A DNA stretch of 64,000 bases from the NCBI GenBank assembly GCA_003260075.1, contig QLIY01000017.1, forward strand, positions 62,001 to 126,000, in the 5' to 3' direction. The notes below the pieces were generated by a model. It worked only from the letters and a program-made list of their open reading frames with translations, made no database searches and was not told where the DNA came from. The translations under genes were made by a program, and so were the position numbers. This document shows positions 11,701 through 23,241 of the stretch, piece after piece (the stretch's first letter is position 1; the number at the start of each line of letters is the position of its first letter). This DNA is from Phallusia mammillata. Lineage: Eukaryota; Chordata; Ascidiacea; Phlebobranchia; Ascidiidae.

Positions 11701-14700
11701 CAGTGACAGAGCTCGTGAAAAACACTTGGTGCCCAGGGAAAGAAGCTGAATACAATAAACACATCCAAACATAAACATAAGAATGTTGAAGCACATGCCA
11801 AAAGATAATAATTTATACTTGTGTTTTCTATCGTCAAAATTATGCCATTTATCAAATAAGAAGTTTTGGATTGCTTACTTTAGTTTGGAATCATGTCAAG
11901 CTTTGTTACCATTTACAATGCAGAAAAACATACACTGCAAAATCACAAAAAAACATTTACATAACCTACCTCCTTTTTGTTCAAAGTTACTGTTTGATTG
12001 TCTGACGATGATTGTTCATACAACACACTTGGTACTTCGACTTGAACTTGGTTTGGGTGAAGAAAGTAGATAACATTGCAACATTCACCAAGAAGCTTCC
12101 ACAGACAAGACATTGTGCCACTGAACAGCAAATAATTTTAAATTTATTGAATCACTGAAGTTATTTTCATGAGAGATTCATGAGAAAAATTGTATGTTTT
12201 TAGGATGCAACCATAATATTTAAACACGAAGATTTAGGCAATAATATGTAACACAGAAGCTGTATCTAAGATGGTTTGGTGGTTAGCACAACCGCCTAGT
12301 GCTCTTATGGGATTTAATCTAAATTTGGCATGCTGTGATTTTCTTTAGGAACATCATATCATGTTGTGTTTATCTGAGCAAAATCACAGACATTTTTCTT
12401 TCAACAAGAATACAAATGAAATAATGAACAATCAATTAACATACCTGGTTTTTACAGCAGATGTCAGGCACTTTATGGCCTCAGTAATGTGATCATTACA
12501 GGTTTGATCTCTACCTTCACTCAACATTTGCTTCGCTTGAGCCAAGTGACTTTCACTTAATCCTAAGCAAACAAAAGACTTCTGTGATTTTTTAGTGCTG
12601 TTGCTTCATAAAAATAATCAAAAAAGGTAAAACAAGATGGTTGTTTGTTGACATAAGAGAGTTGTTAAAGTAAAGCATTGCTTTTAATACACTTCTTTGG
12701 ACAGTACCTTTTAGTGCAGGCACATAATCTGGAACCATTTTTAACACACCCATGTATTCTACAATGGCATCCGCATGCTGTCCCAGAATCTTTTAAGTCA
12801 ACAGAGTTAAAAATGACATGTTTTGATCATTGTAATTATAGTTTTACCTGTTTAACAGCAGCCATTTGATAAACACTGTACACAGAATTTGGATTGAGAT
12901 CATGGGCTTTGTTAAATGCCTTCCATGCTGCATTGTAACTTCCCCTTCCAATATATCCCTCACCAAGGCATTCCCAACATATGCTGTAATTATGATGTGT
13001 ATAATTTTAGCACAAGAAAGACTGCAGTTAAACAAATGTAATCACATTGTACATACTAGTCATTTGCATCAGCTCTTAGGGCAGCCAGGAAGCACTTGAT
13101 TGCCTTGGTGCCATCCTTAATCTTCAGGTGACAAAGTCCAAGCCTTAGCCAAGCCCACTTACATGTCCCTGCTGCAGCATCACTGGTAACACCTTCATNT
13201 GATGTGTATAATTTTAGCACAAGAAAGACTGCAGTTAAACAAAGGTAATCACATTGTACATACTAGTCATTTGCATCAGCTCTTAGGGCAGCCAGGAAGC
13301 ACTTGATTGCCTTGGTGCCATCCTTAATCTTCAGGTGACAAAGTCCAAGCCTTAGCCAAGCCCACTTACATGTCCCTGCTGCAGCATCACTGGTAACACC
13401 TTCATATAATGACACTGCATCTTCGAATTTACCTGTAAAACACTTTTTTATTAGACATAAATATAACCCAGTCAGTTTTTTTTTCAAGCATAAGAAATAG
13501 AGTAACAAAAATATTAGCTGGACTAGGAATAGGGCCAGGATAAGCAACATTAAACACAACAAGTAAATAAGAAATGTTTAAACTTTAAGTTTGTAAGCAC
13601 TAAACACAAAGGATCTACAAAAAAGGATCTACATTTACCTTAATGTGAAAACTAATATAGTGAATGAAAAATCTAGAACTTTACACACAGATTCATATTT
13701 AATAGGTTGTTTGTGGTTCTATGTTTGAACCTGGGATCAATTTAAACCACCTTTTTAGGTTGAACATGCTTTTGTTTCTGCAGGTGGTAATTATTTCTTG
13801 TTACTTCTGGGAGCCATAACTCACAATATCTTGCTATTTTAAAAACCACCTATAAATAAGATACTGGTTTGGTACCACCATCTAGACCTACCTTCTGCAA
13901 TAAACTGATCAGCAAGTGCAGATCCAGCTTCCTCGTTTCCAGGATCGAGTGTGTAAGCTTTCTGGTAGCACTTCTTGGCTTTTAAGTTATTACTTCCAAT
14001 GTCTCGATAGTAATGACCCAAATATAGGAATGTCTCTCCATGGTAGACATCCAATTTAGCTGCCTTTAAATAAACAAGGAAAAGTCAAAAAATATACTTA
14101 CAGGCAAATGTTTCGTTTACAGATTTGATACCTTTAAAAATGCTGTCAGGCATTTGGTCTTGTCTCTTCTGTATGGTTCACCTAATTGCCACATAAGCTT
14201 CCCAAATAGGAAAGCTGGTAGAAGTTCTGTTGGATTGTCTTGTGCTAAAGATTTTATTGAGGCAATTGCTACTTCTCTGTCACCATCCTAAATACATAGT
14301 TACTTTTGTCCCATGTCCATTTTACAAAGCATTCTTTTCTACCAGCTGTATATAACTTATCAACATTTTTATTTAAGTGTTGTAATGCAGTTTTATCAAT
14401 ATTTACACAATGTGTTTGTGCCATGTTATCACCCTGTTTGGTGTTATCAGGAAGGATTGTGTTAAATAGTGTGCTAATAACCTGATGAAGATGCCCCAAA
14501 CAGGACATCAAAACATCAGATAAGCTACAAAAAATTGTCAGTAGAGCAAAAATATAGTAAAATGTAAGCATATTTGAGAAAATATTACTTCAAACCATTG
14601 TTTAAGCCGAAAACATGCAACACATTTTAAAAATGGCAATACCACAAACAAAATCTGTTACAGCTAACTGGTATATACCATGAATTGTAACTGCAACTTC

Positions 14701-16533
14701 CAACATCTGGCCTGTAGATCATCTGCCACATCTGATTGAGAAAGAATATCCTTCACTTTGTCAAAGTTGTTGAGTTTCATTTCCACATCAATTAACCCCA
14801 GAGTTGCTTGTGTTGAATATTCACTCATCTTGGATAACTTTGTTAAGCAGAATTTGTTAAACAGAGCACTCATACAGTTACATGTTTCTAAAGGTTTTAC
14901 AACAAAGGCACTCACTTTCTCAAAGGTTGCCCTTGCAAGAGCTAACGATGTAGGATTGTGTTGCAAAGAGTATGCTTGGCCCAGACACATAGTAAACTCA
15001 AGTTTTAGGTCAAGCAAAGGTTTGAGATGGACAACCCAACTGCTAGCTTTACATTGATCTATATTTTTTAAAGCCTGGAGCCCCTGTCTGCAAAAATGTT
15101 AAGTATGTATTTGTTTTGATATATAAGCATCTGCACCAACACAACCCCACACATGTTTAGGTAAAACTTACTTGACAGTCTTTTCTGCTTCCTGGCCTTT
15201 GTGCATTTTGTTCAGGCACTTACCAAGAAGTAGCCAGCCAGGAACAAAATCACTGGCACTTAGCAGGCTCGCTTTTATTTGTTTATAACACTCTTCAAAT
15301 TTATTTTCATTAAAAAAAGAAAATCCTTTATAAATTGACTTGTAGGGGCCATTATAGAATTCAAGCACAGATGATGCTGCATCAGAAGTTTGAAAAGATT
15401 GATCTGAACAACAAATAGAAAAATTTGAATTCAAACATTGGTTATAGACTGATTATTATAAATCATATCTGAAATCATACAATTTACTTAAAAAATGTAC
15501 CTAGTTCTAATTTGAATGACATACATGATGAGAGTATTCATCAAATGTCACATGCTAACCTTTGTGCAAACATATTTGTAGCAGTGCCTCAGCAAAAACA
15601 TTAATGTCCATGTATTTTAATGCCAGTTCCAAACAAAGGTTCTGTAAATCCAGCAAACATTTGACCAAGCTTCCCTCTCTTACTTGCAGGAATGAGATTA
15701 GATCTTTTAGTGGATCTTCCTTGCTTTTTCCAGAAACATTATTATTTTGTAAAAAATCACTTGCAGTGTTAAATACCTAAAAAGGTTTTTCATTTTAAAC
15801 AAACAGAAATTCAAACACTACTTAGACTAAACATACAAAGAAAAGTTTACCATTTCAGGATCAATTTGTAGTTGATTTCCTGCTGCCAAAGACTTTTTTA
15901 AGCACTGGAAAAATGTCATTTGTAAAGATCTTTTGTTTGATGTGGATCCTTCTTCAAGGTGCTGCAAAGCTTCATTCAATATTTCAAAAGCAAGATCATA
16001 TTGATCATTTTCACAATAGGCTTGGCCTAAACCATGCTGTAGTTCAACTTTCTTGTCAGAATCCAATCTGGAACAGTATAAAACCCTTACTACATGTAAA
16101 TAAAAAAAAATTAACTCATTTATCATACTTTGGTTGGTTAATAAGAAATTGGTATGCTGAAATAAGCACAGATATTTGTTCAGAATTGCCTTTCATGTTG
16201 TGTTTTTGAAAGAGATTTACAATTCCCTGATAAGCTAAAGCCATGTCTGGTTGAGCTTTAATTGCATTTTGGTAAGTTGTTAGGGCAAGATCGTGGTGCC
16301 TAAGTTCTGAATGGCACAAGCCAGCAAAAACCAGGCCATTGTAATTCATCGAATCATCATCCAAAACCTCCTGTAGAAAGCAACACATAATTTAAAGAAG
16401 CATATAGATTCCTGTCTTTTAATTAGAACACATCTTTTCTCACTTGGCAATGTCCCAGTGCCGTCTCAAACTGTTTTGCTTGAATAGCTTGTTTAGCATT
16501 TTTAAGAGATAGTTTGGTTTTCTTCGAAGACAT
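5754..16533 (-). CDS. TTC37: TTC37 / SKI3: TPR scaffold of the Ski complex (about 1516 aa, 26 exons)
   Basis: Exons (- order): 16533-16444, 16370-16129, 16067-15851, 15776-15560, 15403-15172, 15087-14679, 14287-14132, 14063-13892, 13432-13264, 12983-12848, 12789-12708, 12562-12445, 12120-11970, 11745-11590, 11520-11434, 11060-10881, 10582-10492, 10380-10239, 9870-9685, 9529-9394, 9314-9158, 8242-8086, 7751-7485, 6726-6561, 6462-6313, 6038-5754. They sum to 4551 nt with consistent phase; human SKIC3 is of similar length (about 1560 aa). The N-terminus MSSKKTKLSLKNAKQAIQAK and segments such as CWECLGEGYIGRG, SCLWKLLGEC and WAWSNLGFMYL match the vertebrate protein. TPR repeats run through most of the chain. 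Known role: with SKI2 helicase and SKI8 it channels mRNA into the cytoplasmic exosome. Exon 9 is partly duplicated in the assembly (13199). The final exons (6726-5754) diverge most from what I remember of the human C-terminus. Confidence 0.93.
6961..7147. mobile_element. Pogo-like MITE, copy 2
   Basis: The right end (ATTAACCGAGGTTTACTG, then TA) is the reverse complement of the left end of the copy at 1638. The left end is degraded and is also preceded by TA. The internal sequence is shared with the other copies. Intronic in TTC37. Confidence 0.65.
7211..7473. repeat. Direct duplication across oligo-C run 7309-7318
   Basis: About 97 bp beginning GGATTTAGAATGTTAAGTGT precedes the C run and recurs at about 7375-7473 after roughly 55 bp of other sequence. 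It lies just downstream of TTC37 exon 23, whose donor is at 7485. Confidence 0.75.
8462..8660. repeat. Oligo-C run 8462-8473 followed by a second copy of about 7006-7190
   Basis: Twelve C residues are followed by near-identical sequence to the pogo-like MITE region 1.4 kb to the left, ending in the same terminal motif at 8615. The copied fragment is therefore MITE copy 2 again, not an independent insertion. Intronic in TTC37. Confidence 0.75.
8685..9112. other. Repeat-like GC-richer block with a 29-base assembly gap (8943-8971)
   Basis: This intronic block is compositionally unlike its surroundings. It holds CTGCAGACAGTGCAC, an inverted match to 7319-7333, and ends at about 9096-9112 in CAGTTTGAGAACCACTG, which resembles an hAT-type transposon terminus. 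No exon is needed here: TTC37 exons 9314-9158 and 8242-8086 join in phase across it. Probably an interspersed repeat; family not recognised. Confidence 0.45.
13055..13432 (-). repeat. Duplicated TTC37 exon 9 across a single N (13199)
   Basis: The complete exon 9 is at 13432-13264. A second, truncated copy of its 3' part lies at about 13198-13056 with the same donor, separated by one N and a repeat of the following intron bases. Copies are nearly identical in the exon. If real, transcripts could carry a broken second exon; a contig overlap is more likely. Confidence 0.8.
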
Positions 16534-17872
16534 AGTCAATCAGAAACTTCTGCAGATAACATCTAACAAGTAATTTTTAGCTGTTTGTCCTAATTGTGGG
16601 GAATTTTCGTAAAATCCCCTACAATAGAAACAATATCTGTGCTTATTTTACAATATTTTGCATACACGCAAAAAAAGTCAGTTCAAGCAGGAACATATTT
16701 GCTTTTCCAAACACAAATATTTGTGAGTAGTTTCGAACAGTTAACCATCTTATTAATGTCCTCCACAATAAAGGGGTTGATTGTGTATGAGAACTGACAC
16801 AACACATATTTTTGACCCTCCCTCTACAAAAACATGCATTTTATCGACCACTAGTTTCCATTTCTGTCCCAGGAAAATATCACTTAGTTATTTAGTTATA
16901 TATGTGTCAAGCTGTTTTGTATTCACGGTTTATCGCTTAAAACCGGGCTGTTCGAAAGTATTTGCGCGTACAGGAAATATTTGTGTTAAAAATGCAGACT
17001 ATTGTGCAGACTATTTCCTATCACTTGACCAGTTAAAAACAATAGGTATCGTGCTTCTCGCTGTTATTCAACAGCGGCAATGTCAGGTTGTAAACCAATA
17101 AGAAGCCATACAGTTCGATAAGATGTGTTTTTCCACGTTTGAACCACAAACTGCTTCCTGGTATGAATGCTGGTAATTTGACCAATCGACTAAGCGACAG
17201 CGAATTTTGATGCAAAAGTTTGCCGCTAAAGTTTCCTCCTACAGAGGCTAAAGTGTAAACAGCAGGTTACGTTGTAACAATATAATAAACACAGAGAACA
17301 ATTTGATGCCGCGCAAGTGGTTATTATCAGTGTAATATTTGTGGCAGCACAGTAGTTTTTATTTTCGTTGATAGGCAGGCTATAATGTTACCATCTGTAC
17401 AAGCTCCAAAAGAAGAAGTCGTGGCTATTGTACCAACAGAGACAACTTTGGCAGCATTCTTTGGGTATTCATTCCCAAGCCATCTTCACTGATTGTGGAG
17501 CGCCGGGAGAAGCCGCGAGCGCCCCCGCTCCTTCGCGCCTATTGTTTATTGCTCTCGACAAGCAAGTGAGCGTATTGTTTGCGCAGAGTCTCCTCCCGTC
17601 TCGCGTCAAGTGCTCGTCAACCAGCTCTTCGAATTGGATGGGTGATCATGCCAGTAAACGTGTGAGCGATTCAAGCGCTTATTTGATTTCCGCTCCTCCG
17701 CTCTTGCTCGTGTTGCCTAGCAGCGTGCGTCTATGGTAACGAGTCCGCGAAAGTGGCCTACTGGCGCGCCACTTGCTTATCGGGTGTTGAAATCTGCTGC
17801 CAGTGTGAGGTATAGCTTGTTCGCTGACGCCGATATATCAACTGCGTATTATACTTTGTCGTTCTATCAAAA
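16534..17872. promoter_or_regulatory. Divergent promoter region of TTC37 (-) and the ODF3-like gene (+)
   Basis: The two starts face away from each other across 1.34 kb with no convincing exon between. The part at about 17495-17770 is clearly GC- and CpG-richer than the rest of the window, which suits a shared or paired promoter. GTTGCC at 17712-17717 and GGTAAC at 17735-17740 resemble two halves of an RFX X-box, the ciliary gene element, but they lie too far apart to form a standard site, so I treat this only as a hint. Confidence 0.45.
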
Positions 17873-19733
17873 ATGGAAGACACCGAAAGAAAGAATGTGA
17901 TGATAGCTGCAAGGGAAAGAGGTATGTTAAAGGTGTGGTGTATTGACCAGTGTTACATAAGGGTTAATGGACTTTGTGTGATGTATCAAAACAAAACTTA
18001 AGTTTAGTAAAAACGCTAGCTTGGAGTCAAAGAAAACCTAAACGCCCAAGGTACAACAAGCTGATATCGTGGTTTGCAGGCGATCTTTTAAATGTACTAT
18101 CCAGGCTTGTATGTAGGCTTTGGTCCATTGTTTTTGTGTGTTTGCATAAGGCTTGCTGTTTGTGGGAAAAAGACGTTGTGTAATCCCTGCTTGTCACAAA
18201 GTATCAGAACATGAATTACTGCAGTAGAAGTTACCTACTTTTTGTACCGTCTGTACGACTTTAGCATTTGACATTTTTTCCAAAGGTCCCGGACCCGGAC
18301 GCTATGCTTTGCCCAGTACGGTGGGTTTTAAGTCGCATGACTTTACAAAGAACATGAAACCAGCGTATTCGTTTGGGGCACGGCTCGACAATTCAAGTAA
18401 GTTGCTACCATCAACAAACCTCCATTTGTTCAGTATCGCCTATGTTTGTTTTTGCCCACCACCACGAACGAGCTGGTTTTATTGCAATCTCTATTCCAGT
18501 GTTCTCAAAGGATGTAAGTCCTGGCCCGAAGTACCATGTTGATGCCAGATTCACCAGGGTTGGTCCTGAGGGAGAACCAAAATATTCTATGCTTGCCAGA
18601 CAACCAGAGCCAAGTGAGTACATAGTCAAGCATATATTATAACTCTCCAGTCTGATTTTGTTCCATACTTGTAGTAGTCTCTTTCCGTAGTTTTAGCGTA
18701 TTCGTACCATTTATTAGATGCTGTTTATAGGTCAACGTAGTTACATTAGTAGTCGAAATGCCTAGCGAATTAATCATGTAGATCCTATGTTGTTTATGGC
18801 GATGAAAAGAGAATCATTGTTGTGGTGCCCAGGAAATATTAAAACCAACCTTTCTTGTTGTTTGGAAAATCCATTCATGCCACACCTTTATATGGTGGCA
18901 AGTCAATGTTTGTCCGCCGGCAATATAGTCTCATTGTTCTCTGTTTTCAAGAAAACCTATTGTGTTTGCCGACCTGGGGAAATGCAAAAAAAACTTTAAT
19001 CAATTATGTAGCGTTTTGTCAAATATCCTTGTTCATAAAAATAACCACAATAGCACCCTGATTTTAGTATGCATACATTGATCTTAGCCTTTAACATCCC
19101 ATTAACAATGTATTTCTTTTTTCCATGAATTCGCTGCCGTCATCTGCTACCATCTCCAAATTTTGATTTTGTGTTTGATTGTATGTGTTTTATTTTGTCA
19201 TTTTTTGCCTTTATTGCGTGTACTTCTTTGTGGGTAACTTTCAAAAACCAGACCTCTTTCGCCCTCCCGGCCCCGGTACATACAACAACCACCAGGTCCA
19301 CCCCCAGGGTGAACGCCACGCTCCAAAATACTCGATGGCTGCCAGAACGCGTTTCCGTAAGCGCGACTCAAACCCAGCTGCCAATGCTTACACCCTACCA
19401 ACGCTTATTGGGCCCAAGATTATTAACAGGAAAGCCCATGCTGCGTACTCGATGACTGGTAGGTCTACCATCCAAGGCTTCGACGGGGATCTGGCCAGGA
19501 CACCTGGTCCGGCCAAATACAACGTTACTGGTCCAAACATCTACCGCAACAAGCAGCCACATTACTCCATGCTAGGCAGAAATGTGATGCCTGGCGACAA
19601 CACGAGGAAACCTGGCCCAGGCGCTCACTCTCCAGAGAAGGTTTACATGAACAAGAGCAAGGCCCCAGCACACTCAATGGGAATCCGCCATTCCGAATTC
19701 ATCACTCCACTTATCATTGACGTCACCGACTGA
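17873..19733 (+). CDS. ODF3: ODF3-like (CIMAP/SHIPPO repeat) protein, isoform with proximal last exon (251 aa)
   Basis: Exons 17873-17921, 18286-18396, 18500-18613 and 19252-19733; phases agree, 756 nt. The protein is full of SHIPPO-type PGPGxY repeats (PGPGRY, SPGPKY, PGPGTY, TPGPAKY) alternating with YSxxxR motifs (YSFGAR, YSMLAR, YSMAAR, YSMTGR), and ends KPGPGAHSPEKV then GIRHSEFITPLI, the ODF3 signature C-terminus. Length matches vertebrate ODF3 (about 254 aa). Family knowledge: a component of sperm-tail outer dense fibres or axonemal microtubules. Start chosen as the ATG giving MEDTERKNVMIAARER directly before the first repeat exon. Confidence 0.92.
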
Positions 19734-20649
19734 TCACTGGACCATTTTTACTGTCTCCGATGCGAATTCTGTAATATAGGACCTGGCTTGCGTCGCGAGA
19801 TTTTGGACTGCACCCTTACTACTTTGTGCAAATGTAAAGCATTTTCGAGATTCTTTATGTCCTCTTGTGCTTTTTAACTGTTCTCTGTATCATAGAAATT
19901 CTTTACTTCTCCGTCCCAGTAGAAACTAGGTCTCACCATACGTTCGTAATGCATATTTGATGTAATACCAAATAGATAATCTTTTGTAGAAATTTATTTA
20001 TTGATGTAGAAAGTAATGAGGAACCGTCCTAAAAGTTCCATTTAAGAGATTACCTTACATTTGAGCCATCCCTATATGATTCATGTCATGAATAATTGTT
20101 TTGTAGCGTTTATAGTTTGAAGCTTTTAGTTTCGTTTTGCATGACGCTCTTCTCTTCCACTCCAATCGTTGTTCTCTGATCATTGATTTGCATGAAATGA
20201 TACTTTTCGCTACAAAAACTTTAACATGTGAAGTTGAACAAGAAATCAACTTGTTCCACCTTAATACGTAGTACATGAAAAAGCAGAAGTTCAATAACAA
20301 CTTGCATTAAAGGCAGACGAATCAACATGTAGATCAATAGCTTATATTTAGTTCACTGAAAACATCATCAACAAACACTAACGAAAAGCATAGGCTATAT
20401 AGTTCAAGATGTAGTTTGGTGTATAATCTACTTCTTAAGTGCAAAAAACAATTCGCAACTCAGCAAAGAAGCTTTAAGCTTACTGCAATTAAACTTGGAG
20501 GTTTATGGATAAGCCTATAGTTGCAACAAATTATGAAATTTACTATTTGTATCTTAGCTGTTGTAAATACGAGTTATAAGTGAGATTGATTAGGCAGAAC
20601 GGATACAACAAAGCCAGAACGTGTGCTATCATTTCTAAAACAGTGAAAA

Positions 20650-20655
20650 AATAAA
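20650..20655 (+). terminator. Candidate polyadenylation signal for the proximal ODF3-like isoform
   Basis: An AATAAA hexamer on the + strand, about 0.9 kb past the stop at 19733 and before the second terminal exon. This distance is long, so the assignment is tentative. Confidence 0.3.
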
Positions 20656-21001
20656 GTCAACTTCGCTGTCAATCAAAGCAAGAAGAGTAGAACCAAACGC
20701 TTAAATTGTACCCTGATAATCCAACTTTGTTGACTATGGGCCCGATCAGGTGGCCTGTTTGTTAATTATTTTTTACTAATTATATCATTATGGTTTGTGG
20801 GTTAGACTACAACAATTAACACATAGGAATACAATGATGAAACCGTTGAGTCCCTAAATTGTTAGGTAACGAGTGACCAAGCTGACTAAAAAACGTTTTT
20901 CACAAATGAACGCCTTAGAAGGAGAATGGTAATAAATTTTGGGAAACTTACATCCCATCAGTAGGGATCTATAATCAAATGTAAGTATTTCTGTGTTCCA
21001 G

Positions 21002-21486
21002 ACCTGTTCAACACACCTGGTCCAGGAACATATAGGTCAGAGAGAGTGCATCCACCTAACGAACGAAAAGCTCCAAGCTATTCTCTTTCTGCTCGCACCC
21101 GACTAAGAAGAACCGATCCCAATCCTGCGCCCAACGCCTATAGGCTTCCGTCTGCTTTAGGGAACAGAGTGCCCCATAAGAGATCAAGTCCATGTTACAC
21201 GCTTAGTGGTCGCACAAGCGGTCACGGCTTTGCTGAGGACCTGGCGAGAACACCGGGTCCCGCCGGTTACAAGGTGGTGCCGCCCAGTCGCTACCGCCGG
21301 AGCGCTCCCTTGTACTCGCTAGGCGGGAGATGCTACATGCCCGGAGATAGTACAAAGAAGCCTGGCCCTGGTGCTCATAGCCCTGAGAGCGTGTATAAGT
21401 CGTTGTATAGGGGAAGGTCATTTTCGATGGGGATTAGGCATTCTGAGTTCCTAACACCGCTCATTGTGGACGTTGGCTACGATTAG
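21002..21486 (+). CDS. ODF3: Second (distal) terminal exon of the ODF3-like gene, alternative isoform of 252 aa
   Basis: After TTCCAG at 20996-21001 the reading frame opens in exactly the phase of the exon at 19252 (both start with the last two bases of an Asn codon, then Leu-Phe). It encodes the same repeat layout end to end: PGPGTY, YSLSAR, DPNPAPNAYRLP, DLARTPGPAGY, KPGPGAHSPESV, GIRHSEFLTPLIVDV, stop. No 5' exons of its own were found between 19734 and 21001. It would therefore be spliced to shared exons 1-3 as a mutually exclusive last exon. Alternatively it is the remnant of a tandem gene copy. Confidence 0.8.
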
Positions 21487-23110
21487 GCATGTCGGCGCAC
21501 GTGTTCGGGATAAATGGATTCATTCAGTAGGGATTTGAGCTCACTCATTGCCAATATTTGTACAGGTTTTGCGACACCTAATCGTCTGTACGTATAACAT
21601 AATTCTTTAGTTGGTTTTGTGTGAACAGCATTGGTACTCTCACTGTGAATATACATAACTTGGCTATGAACAAGTCCAGGCAGTAATTCATTGGGTGCAG
21701 ATTAATATTTCCACCAACATAATGTCCACGTTGTTGTAGATGTTTAGTTCTTCAAATTTGTTTAGCGTTAAGATATTTTTGTTTGGCATAACCTACGTTG
21801 AAAAACTTGGGCTTTGACAAATTACCATGCTAAAAGCGTAATTTAAATATTTAGGCAAAATTAATCAAAAATGTACATACGATTCTGCCTAGTTTTTACA
21901 AGCACTTGTATATGCTCGAGCCATTTAGTACAATGTTTGTTTTTGAAAGTCATACTTGCGACGGAACAATAGTCAAACTCTCTGTACATACGGTTTCCGT
22001 TTCGATGTAATTGATTGTGACTTTTGGCTGAGGTGTTAATAAAGTGTGAAGTATAAATATCAATTTGTGGTAACTAAAGGATCTAAAAATTAACCAGGTT
22101 TGTTAAGCCAAATCGACATTTAGTTTAATAAAGGAAAGAAGTCCGTTTGAACTTATTCTTATCCAAATCCTTTTGATTTGAAGGGTGTGTTGACTTTTGG
22201 GATTATTAGCATAGGATTTTTGAGGGCAAGAAATCAATGAACAAACCTCGGTGCCAGCTTTGTGCCTGGTCATTGTAATAATCCATTGTAAAGCAAACTA
22301 TGCTGAATAAACAAAACACTACAAATTATATTCGTTTTGAAAAACTTCACTCGGTACGTTGCCATGCCACAACAATGACCCAGCGTCCTACCATCCTGAT
22401 TAGAATGAGAGGAAGGATTTCACTACTTTTTTATGTGTTTCTGTTTGGTGGTTTTAACTCGAGTCGTATCATACAACTTGAACTAACACCTGATAACTGC
22501 AAAAAATAATACTTTTAAAGGAAAATGCAGTAGGCCTATGCTAAATCAGTGTTCCAAGGCCGGACCACGGATTATTTTTCTTCCTACAAATGCATTGCGA
22601 ATTCAACTAAATGTAAAATATTGAAAACGGTATGAAAATATATCGGTATTTCGAGGTCGTAAAATTTAAAACCTTTCATGAACTGTTTTGGTCGGGGGTT
22701 AAGAAACACAGTGAGAAAAGTGATATTCAACACATATAAGTAAATTGGTTTTACAACCTCTGCTTGCTATTTTTCATTAGTGGAAAACTAAACGTTTTGC
22801 AAAGTTATTTGGTACGCTAGTGAGATTTCATGTGGGACAGCTTCGACAAAACTTATCATTAAATATTAATTAAAACCTTATGTAGTGTTCCTACTAAGAT
22901 TTGTTACAGAACTGTGGATGACGTCTGCCGTGCCTTGTTGAAATCTTAAGAATATTTTTTTTTACATATAACAAAACAAATATTTGGACACAGCTGCTCG
23001 GTTGCAAGGTTACACTTTCTCAAATCACCTAAAAAACTGTATACTTTGATTCCTCTTGCATAGTACAACGTTGTTAAAGAAACCTGATCGCGCCTTGTAA
23101 GAGTTTTGGT
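21487..23110 (+). other. 3' UTR of the distal isoform and intergenic DNA
   Basis: Nothing coding was found. AATAAA at 22038-22043 is a good poly(A) signal for the distal ODF3-like terminal exon. The rest is AT-rich DNA leading to the convergent end of the carboxypeptidase gene. Confidence 0.5.
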
Positions 23111-23116
23111 TTTATT
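23111..23116 (-). terminator. Polyadenylation signal of the AGBL-type gene
   Basis: TTTATT on + (AATAAA on -), about 126 nt past the stop codon at 23242. Confidence 0.5.
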
Positions 23117-23241
23117 AAAATAAAATTCATTTCTGGCACGATACTGTTGATATTAAAGAAAAAAAACACTCAATTTGAGCAAATTTCATCATCAAATTCA
23201 ATACAGAAAAATAAGTGCAAGATGTAGACTGTGTGGTTGTA

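Noticed and set aside
17396-17480. Possible small RNA gene in the TTC37/ODF3 spacer
   Set aside because: No snRNA, tRNA or other RNA signature could be recognised, and the segment is better read as promoter or 5' UTR DNA.
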